Shown here piece by piece: positions 38,120 through 42,982 of a stretch of 42,982 bases of DNA. Position numbers and translations under genes: made by a program. This DNA comes from Magnetococcales bacterium. GTDB taxonomy: Bacteria; Pseudomonadota; Magnetococcia; Magnetococcales; DC0425bin3. How positions within the stretch are numbered: the stretch's first letter is position 1; the number at the start of each line of letters is the position of its first letter. The stretch spans positions 1 through 42,982 of the forward strand of contig JADGCO010000032.1 of assembly GCA_015228935.1 (NCBI GenBank), in the 5' to 3' direction. Under the pieces are notes generated by a model. The model was given only the letters and a program-made list of their open reading frames with translations, searched no databases and was not told where the DNA came from.

Positions 38120-39343
38120 TTACAGACCACCGGTCAAGGAGATCATCACTTCATTGCTGTCATATTCCGAATTCGGTTGGTTTGATTTTTGGCTGGTCCG
38201 ACCAAAATTTGAACTCATCGTCAACCAACGGGGGAAAGCATACTCCAACCCAACCCCACCTTTCCAGATTTCATTTTCCAGACCGGAGCTGTAATCATTC
38301 GTGGTATGGTCCAGATTGGATTTGAAGGTCAGGAAGGATCGCAATTTATGGGACAAGCCCACCCCGGCCATGGTTGTCACGTAATAGTCGGCAACCAACC
38401 CACCCTCGGCAAAGGCACGGTTGGCGTTCAGGTTCAATGAGGTTCTGGCAAGCGGCTTCCAGGAAACAGACCCTCCAAAGGTCATCGCACTGCTGTTTTC
38501 CGCTGCTGAATTCTCGGGTTCCTTCAAAGCGTAACCAACTCTCAAGTCACCTTGAGTCTTGGCTGTACCGGTCCAGTTCACGCCAACATTGACGGTCTTC
38601 TCCTGACTGTCTCTTCGCAAGGCAGGATTGTCGTAAACAATGCCCTTCCAACCCAGGCCTGTCGCAAGAGATGTCCGAGGAGCCATGGCAAACATGAGCG
38701 TCAGAGCCGCCTTGTTCCAATAATTGCCAACTTCCTGCTTCTCGTCAATCTGATGTGATAATTCCAGTTGGGTACGGAAACGGTTCTGCGTGTATTGGGC
38801 AGAACCATCGATGCCGTAATGTTTCCAGCGACGCGGCTTATCCTGGGCACCAATCTGACCCACATCGGGCGCACCACGACTCTCGTGATTGAAGGAAACC
38901 TCGGATTTCAAGCCCAGATCCAGATGCCGATTGGCCGAATATTTGACATCCATGGACACATTATGATCTTCAAAATCCTCGGTGGAGCGACTCTCGTAAC
39001 GAACGATGCTGCTGGAGACACCGGCCTGGAAGGCAAGCTTCTTCCAATGCGTGGAAAACTGAACAACTGGTTGGATATTCAGAATTTTCTCACCAACCTT
39101 CTGCCTGCTTTTGAAGACGTTGTCATCATACTGGGAGGAGATGGTCAGCGAGGGTTTCACCCGAAAAATTCCCACCGGAATCCCACGCGCCCCATCCGCC
39201 GCACCCAGGTAGCCAAGCGATCCACACATGGTCAACAAAATGGCAATCACCCCGGCAGCCCACAGCCGAGTTGCAATCGGCAGGCTCTCGGATTGACGGA
39301 ACTCCTCCCCCGTCTCGGGTATGATTGTCCCTGTTCTTGACAT
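38120..39343 (-). CDS. EPS-locus outer-membrane beta-barrel protein
   Basis: A 407-residue protein, first gene of the minus-strand exopolysaccharide locus. A hydrophobic export segment (AAGVIAILLTMCGSLGYLG) follows a hydrophilic start. The mature chain is made of amphipathic strands (LTISSQYDDNVFKSRQ, LDLGLKSEVSFNHESRG) and resembles the BBP2_2/EpsL-VpsM barrels of Wzx/Wzy-type clusters. It may form or support the export channel with the short Wza-like protein. ATG 39343 is preferred; the frame also runs from TTG 39358. Like many OMPs the end is hydrophobic (ISLTGGL), though without a terminal Phe. Confidence 0.8.
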   Translation of the reverse strand: MSRTGTIIPETGEEFRQSESLPIATRLWAAGVIAILLTMCGSLGYLGAADGARGIPVGIFRVKPSLTISSQYDDNVFKSRQKVGEKILNIQPVVQFSTHWKKLAFQAGVSSSIVRYESRSTEDFEDHNVSMDVKYSANRHLDLGLKSEVSFNHESRGAPDVGQIGAQDKPRRWKHYGIDGSAQYTQNRFRTQLELSHQIDEKQEVGNYWNKAALTLMFAMAPRTSLATGLGWKGIVYDNPALRRDSQEKTVNVGVNWTGTAKTQGDLRVGYALKEPENSAAENSSAMTFGGSVSWKPLARTSLNLNANRAFAEGGLVADYYVTTMAGVGLSHKLRSFLTFKSNLDHTTNDYSSGLENEIWKGGVGLEYAFPRWLTMSSNFGRTSQKSNQPNSEYDSNEVMISLTGGL

Positions 39344-39382
39344 GGCTACTTTCGCCAAACCATTGACGAACTTCTGATGAAG

Positions 39383-39411
39383 TTTATATTCACCAATAAG
39401 TTCATTGTCTT
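39383..39411 (-). promoter_or_regulatory. Candidate sigma-70 promoter of the EPS locus
   Basis: Read on the minus strand, a -35-like AAGACA (39411-39406) and a -10-like TATAAA (39388-39383) are 17 bases apart, about 40 bases before the ATG at 39343. The rest of the 265-base gap to the divergent dehydrogenase holds no other clear feature. Assigned by consensus only. Confidence 0.35.
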
Positions 39412-39623
39412 ACCGAACATTTTCCGTCTCACGATCCGCCAATACTCCGCACTGCATGGCGCTGAACATCAAGACGGTATGAAGGAGATGCAAGCTCTGG
39501 ACCATAAAAAAACATCGACTTTCGCTCCAAACCCCACTCCCAACGCTCTCGAACGCCAAATCAGCCGTACAAAACCTTCTCCTCACATTGACAGCCAACC
39601 GGGTCTCATGCATAATGCCGGCC

Positions 39624-40610
39624 ATGAAAGCCATGCTGCTCGATTCATATGGTGGATCTGCCACTTTCCGTCAGGCAGAGGTCGCCAAACCCCGGCTCCA
39701 ACCAGGACATCTGCTCCTGCGTGTCGTCGCCACCAGTGTCAATCCCATTGACGTAAAAATTCGTACCCTGGGACTTCCTCTCTCCCCGGATCTGCCGGCC
39801 ATCCTCCATGGCGATGTGGCTGGAATCGTCGAGGAAGTGGGCGTGGGTGTCAGCGGTTTCAGGTCCGGAGACGAGGTGTTCGGCTGCGTGGGAGGCGTTA
39901 AAGGCAGCGGCGGTGCCCTGGCCGAATATATCCTCGCCGATGCCCGCCTGGTGGCACATCGCCCGGCTTCCCTCTCCCTGGTGGAGTGTGCGGCCCTGCC
40001 GTTGGTGACCCTGACCGCCTGGGAAGGCATCATGGATCGGGCCACCATCCGCCCCGGCGATCCGGTCCTGATCCATGCCGGAACCGGCGGTGTCGGTCAC
40101 ATTGCCTTGCAGTTGGCCCGTCTGCGCGGGGCTGTCGTCACCACCACCGTCTCCTCCCCGGAAAAAGCCCGCATTGCCAAAGATCTGGGGGCCGATCACA
40201 CCATCGACTACCGCTCAATCCCCGCCGCAGAGCTTGGACAGCACGCTCCGCAGGGGCAGGGTTTCGCTCTGATCTTCGATACCGTGGGTACGCAAACCCT
40301 GGATGCCTCGTTTCAGGCAGTACGCCTCGGCGGAACGGTTGTCACCTGCGTGGCCCGTTCCACCCATGATCTCTCCCCCCTGCATGCCAAAGGCATCACC
40401 CTGCACGTCGTTTTCATGCTCCTGCCCCTGCTCACCGGTCACGGACGTTCCCATCATGGCCATATTCTGCGCCGCACAGCCGCCTTGGTTGATGCCGGTC
40501 GTTTGCGCCCTCTGCTTCACCCCCGACAATTCTCCCTGGCTGAAGCCCAACAGGCGCATGCCGTGGTCGCCGATGGCAAAGCTCTCGGAAAGGTTCTCAT
40601 CCGGGTTTAA
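39624..40610 (+). CDS. NAD(P)-dependent quinone oxidoreductase-like dehydrogenase (MDR family)
   Basis: A 328-residue medium-chain dehydrogenase/reductase without the zinc ligands, as in NADPH:quinone oxidoreductases. The N-terminal GroES-like domain includes TSVNPIDVKIR and HGDVAGIVEEVG. The nucleotide-binding motif is HAGTGGVGHIALQLARLRG. ATG 39624 (MKAMLLDSYGG) matches the family start; ATG 39588 adds twelve unlikely residues. It is divergent from the exopolysaccharide locus and looks monocistronic. The substrate cannot be read from the sequence. Confidence 0.9.
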   Translation: MKAMLLDSYGGSATFRQAEVAKPRLQPGHLLLRVVATSVNPIDVKIRTLGLPLSPDLPAILHGDVAGIVEEVGVGVSGFRSGDEVFGCVGGVKGSGGALAEYILADARLVAHRPASLSLVECAALPLVTLTAWEGIMDRATIRPGDPVLIHAGTGGVGHIALQLARLRGAVVTTTVSSPEKARIAKDLGADHTIDYRSIPAAELGQHAPQGQGFALIFDTVGTQTLDASFQAVRLGGTVVTCVARSTHDLSPLHAKGITLHVVFMLLPLLTGHGRSHHGHILRRTAALVDAGRLRPLLHPRQFSLAEAQQAHAVVADGKALGKVLIRV

Positions 40611-40703
40611 GCTCCTCTGATCTGCCTTCCTGCTCCAGGCCTCTTGCAGATTTCCTCCAGAAAGATGTTCTTCCGAGTTTGGCCTCTTCCGAATCTGCCC
40701 CCT

Positions 40704-40791
40704 TGCTTCAGGTACCTTGCAGATTCCGGTTCGCTTCCGTCTGTCTCCCTGCTTCAGGTGCCTTGCAGATTCCGGTTCGATTCCTGTTGCC
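40704..40791 (+). repeat. 46-bp direct repeat, two copies plus a degenerate third
   Basis: TGCTTCAGGTACCTTGCAGA (40704) recurs 46 bases later with one change (TGCTTCAGGTGCC at 40750). Both continue into ATTCCGGTTCG. A degenerate copy starts at 40631 (TGCTCCAGGCCTCTTGCAGA). No dyad symmetry or coding value was seen. Confidence 0.85.
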
Positions 40792-40802
40792 ATAAGATAT
40801 TA

Positions 40803-40831
40803 TTGGCATCTTTTTTGCTTAAAATTTTATT
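40803..40831 (+). promoter_or_regulatory. Candidate promoter of the small gene at 40927
   Basis: TTGGCA (40803-40808) and TTTATT (40826-40831) are separated by 17 bases in an A/T-rich stretch. The -35 matches consensus at five of six bases, the -10 at four of six. Predicted only from consensus. Confidence 0.3.
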
Positions 40832-40926
40832 CGATATTTTTGTGCAGGATTCTCCGGGCATTGTTGATTCCAAGCCAATAAACACATAAAACGATGGCCA
40901 ATCGCCATCTTCAGGGAGATCATCTC

Positions 40927-41205
40927 ATGGGTAGACAAGACTCGAAAATTGCCGATGCGATCCTGTTGCTGGCCAAGGATCTGTCCGATCCGCAAATCCT
41001 GCTGGCCAACCTTTCTCCTCGGGAACGTCTGCAACTGAGTCAGGGACTCGGCGATGCCTTCAACACCCTGGATCGGATTGACCAGGCATTTGCCGATTTT
41101 GAAGAACAGGGACACGGGCGCATGCTCCAGGACGGTTTCCACCTGCCGCTCTTTGACGGACAAAAAAGTCGCCATGGCGTGGAAGAAAATTCGGACTGGG
41201 CGTAG
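40927..41205 (+). CDS. Unrecognised 92-residue helical protein
   Basis: ATG 40927 has GGGAGA 7 bases upstream, so it is preferred over ATG 40894. The protein begins MGRQDSKIADAILLLAKDLS and is mostly helical and acidic, with a segment RERLQLSQGLGDAF. A His-containing C-terminal end follows. No signal peptide or membrane segment. No family recognised. It lies 139 bases upstream of tpx on the same strand and could share its transcript. Confidence 0.55.
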   Translation: MGRQDSKIADAILLLAKDLSDPQILLANLSPRERLQLSQGLGDAFNTLDRIDQAFADFEEQGHGRMLQDGFHLPLFDGQKSRHGVEENSDWA

Positions 41206-41344
41206 TTCCCTCTTTTATTTTGCCTGACAAGTCTCTATCCTTGGTGAGGCTCCATTTGTCGCTCGGGGGGGTCATACCTGGGCTTGGCGCGTACAACACA
41301 TGGTTGTCATAACCTGGCCTGGCATCAACCAAGGAGAGACTGGC

Positions 41345-41842
41345 ATGGCAAAAATCACCCTCAAGGGCAACCCCATCAACACCTGCGGTACCCTTCCCGC
41401 CGTAGGTACCAAGGCACCGGATTTCGTTTTGACCAAAACCGATCTGTCGGATGTATCCCTGAAAGATTTCAGCGGAAAAACTTTAGTGCTAAATATTTTC
41501 CCCAGCATCGATACCGCAGTCTGCGCCACTTCGGTTCGCCGCTTCAATGCCGAAGCCGATAAAATGCCCAATACGGTGGTCTTGTGCGTCTCTTTGGATC
41601 TGCCATTCGCACATGGCCGTTTTTGTGGTGCTGAGGGTTTACAAAAGGTCATTCCCGCCACGGAACTGCGGCAACGGGGTTTTGGTGAGGCGTATGGTGT
41701 TCGTATTGTCGATGGACCTTTGGCGGGTCTTCTGGCACGGGCGGTTGTGGTGATCGATCCCCAGGGTAAGGTCAAATACGCCGAGCAGGTTCCTGAAATT
41801 GTCCAGGAACCCAATTACGAAAAGGCCACGAAGGCTCTTTGA
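41345..41842 (+). CDS. tpx: Thiol peroxidase
   Basis: An atypical two-cysteine peroxiredoxin that reduces hydrogen and alkyl peroxides with thioredoxin. The peroxidatic Cys60 is in SIDTAVCATSVRRFN and the resolving Cys94 in LPFAHGRFCGAEG, matching Cys61 and Cys95 of E. coli Tpx. Length is 165 residues, close to the usual 168. AAGGAGAG just upstream makes ATG 41345 the start; the longer frame from 41300 is unlikely. Confidence 0.95.
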   Translation: MAKITLKGNPINTCGTLPAVGTKAPDFVLTKTDLSDVSLKDFSGKTLVLNIFPSIDTAVCATSVRRFNAEADKMPNTVVLCVSLDLPFAHGRFCGAEGLQKVIPATELRQRGFGEAYGVRIVDGPLAGLLARAVVVIDPQGKVKYAEQVPEIVQEPNYEKATKAL

Positions 41843-41966
41843 TCCAGTAACCTGGTCCTGTTTCCAATCACTCTCCGGCATGCCTCTCCACGGATCGGCC
41901 AAAGTACCGTGATTTGCATCTGCTTTGCCGAAAGTGGAGAGGCGACTTTCTTCCTGCCACGAAGTT

Positions 41967-42982
41967 TCAGAAAATTCCCTGCCTGGTCATGATTTCTCTT
42001 TGGACTGCCGAGAGATTCTGGAACAGGGAGCGGTATTTTTGCAACACTGTCCGTCTCAACCCAAAAACCTTTTCCTTGTTTTCCAACTGTTTTTGAACAC
42101 GTTCCAGGTAAGAGTTCAGAGATTCCTGGGAAGCATCGTTAAACAACCGACTACGGGTGGAAAACAGATCAGAGACGGCATCGGCATAGGCCTGCCAATC
42201 TTTTTCCTGGACGGATGTAATTTCCAGGCTTTGTTTCAGGGCATCCAGTTTAGGTCCCATGGCTTCGGGTGCCATGTTCTGGATCGCACCACCTGAGCAT
42301 CCCTGTTTACAGCACCCCTGGTGCATCATCCCGCCAGAATGGGAAGATCCGGTCATCATCCCGGATTCACCTTCCTGCATTTCGGAACCCTGGGAAGTGG
42401 CAGTCATGCCGGACTCATCTTCCTGAGTCTCAGAACCTTGGGAACCACCCATCATACCAAAACAGCCGCGATTTCCTCCTCCCGGGCCATGCATCATTCC
42501 AGGCCCACCAGGACCACCGGAGCCACCCATCACCCCGGGGCCACCGGGGCCACCCATCATGCCGGGTCCACCGTTCATCATGCCGGGTCCACCGGGGCCA
42601 CCCATCATCCCGGGTCCACCGGGGCCACCCATCATCCCGGGTCCACCGTTCATCATGCCGGGTCCACCAGGGCCACCCATCATCCCGGGTCCACCATATC
42701 CATTCATGACACCATATCTGCCAGGTCCACCCATCATTCTGGAACCAGTGGCACCCGGTCTTCCCATCATCCCCAAGTTTCCAAACCTACCCATTCCTCC
42801 AGGTCCACCAGGACCATTCATCATCCCGGCTCCACCAGGACCATTCATCATCCCAGGTCCGCCAGGACCGTTCATCATCCCGGGGCCGCCGCCAGGACCG
42901 TTCATCATCCCAGGTCCGCCAGGACCGTTCATCATCCCAGGTCCGCCAGGACCGTTCATCATCCCGGGGCCGCCGCCAGGAC
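41967..42982 (-). CDS. LTXXQ/Spy-like protein with Met-Gly-Pro repeats, 5'-partial
   Basis: The frame runs off the right edge, so the N-terminus and any signal peptide are missing. The visible 335 or so residues begin with about 20 units of the type MMNGPGGPG or MMGGPGGPG. A segment rich in Met, Ser, Glu and Gly follows (TATSQGSEMQEGESGM), then a Cys/His cluster (HQGCCKQGCSGG). The C-terminal 105 residues are helical (LDALKQSLEITSVQEKDWQA, then QNLSAVQREIMTRQ) and match the CpxP/Spy LTXXQ pattern of periplasmic chaperone-like proteins. Met-rich repeats and the Cys/His cluster suggest metal binding, copper being most plausible; this is inference. Confidence 0.75.
   Translation of the reverse strand, partial: PGGGPGMMNGPGGPGMMNGPGGPGMMNGPGGGPGMMNGPGGPGMMNGPGGAGMMNGPGGPGGMGRFGNLGMMGRPGATGSRMMGGPGRYGVMNGYGGPGMMGGPGGPGMMNGGPGMMGGPGGPGMMGGPGGPGMMNGGPGMMGGPGGPGVMGGSGGPGGPGMMHGPGGGNRGCFGMMGGSQGSETQEDESGMTATSQGSEMQEGESGMMTGSSHSGGMMHQGCCKQGCSGGAIQNMAPEAMGPKLDALKQSLEITSVQEKDWQAYADAVSDLFSTRSRLFNDASQESLNSYLERVQKQLENKEKVFGLRRTVLQKYRSLFQNLSAVQREIMTRQGIF
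42480..42982 (+). repeat. Gly/Pro/Met-coding tandem repeat
   Basis: Many tandem units of about 18-30 bases built on ATCCCGGGTCCACC and CCATTCATCAT (plus-strand spelling) encode GPGMMN/GPGGP on the minus strand. Units are of mixed length but multiples of three, and the array continues past the window edge. Confidence 0.92.

Larger units (their letters stand above)
40611..40926. other. Intergenic region with tandem repeat and A/T-rich leader
   Basis: No gene is evident in this 316-base gap. The first half carries C/T-rich imperfect repeats; the second half is A/T-rich and contains a possible promoter for the gene at 40927. The ribosome-binding site GGGAGA lies at 40914-40919. Confidence 0.6.

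Noticed and set aside
36605-38185. 526-residue plus-strand open frame
   Set aside because: Antisense to the Wzc- and Wza-like genes, which have clear domains; no start signal or family support.

Overview
The window reads as chromosomal DNA of a Gram-negative bacterium of the Pseudomonadota. Evidence is a roughly 55-60 % G+C housekeeping block (carA, carB, greA, rlmE, guaB, guaA), outer-membrane beta-barrels and a Wza/Wzc-type export system. A deep-branching alphaproteobacterial or magnetococcal-type genome is possible, but the sequence alone does not settle this.

Layout. (1) 1-10568, plus strand: a membrane-anchored AAA ATPase cut by the left edge, then carA-carB, greA-rlmE and guaB-guaA, tightly packed. 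(2) 10569-15109, plus strand: an accessory segment. It holds a 27-bp tandem array of imperfect palindromes filling the whole guaA-hipB gap, a complete hipB-hipA toxin-antitoxin pair, a hicA/hicB chimeric remnant and a Zn/Cd/Pb P-type ATPase. (3) 15111-20281, minus strand: glycan genes, namely a GT2-methyltransferase fusion, two GT4 glycosyltransferases and a methyltransferase. (4) 20357-23247: three small unrecognised genes, a GNAT acetyltransferase, an outer-membrane protein and a 165-bp insertion-like repeat with 17-bp inverted ends. A truncated copy of that repeat ends the GT4 gene at 16824. (5) 23284-39343, minus strand: an exopolysaccharide locus. In transcription order: outer-membrane barrel, Wza-like export protein, Wzc-like tyrosine kinase, CpsB-like PHP phosphatase, TPR protein, O-antigen ligase/polymerase family protein, FecR-domain repeat protein, possible (beta/alpha)8 hydrolase, polytopic membrane protein, MBOAT O-acyltransferase and SGNH acyltransferase partner. 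(6) 39624-42982: a quinone-oxidoreductase-like dehydrogenase, a small unknown gene, thiol peroxidase, and a Met/Gly/Pro-repeat LTXXQ-type protein running off the right edge.

How it works together. The large minus-strand locus has what a Wzy-type polymer pathway needs: polymerase-like protein, Wzc/Wza export, and a kinase/phosphatase pair for control. It also has an O-acylation module (MBOAT plus SGNH) and a possible polymer-cleaving enzyme. The block at 15-20 kb could supply glycosyl transfer and methylation to the same or another surface glycan. An initiating sugar-phosphate transferase and a Wzx flippase were not seen.

Most striking observation. The array before hipBA consists of 11 units. 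In each, the 5-N8-5 positions line up with the E. coli HipB operator (TATCC-N8-GGATA). Half-sites identical to TATCC or GGATA occur in several units, and others hold TATAC/GTATA or TACAC/GTGTA. It is best read as an expanded HipB operator array. A second theme is short tandem repeats with periods divisible by three inside coding regions (guaA, a GT4, fecR-like, wzc, the LTXXQ gene), which extend proteins without breaking the frame.
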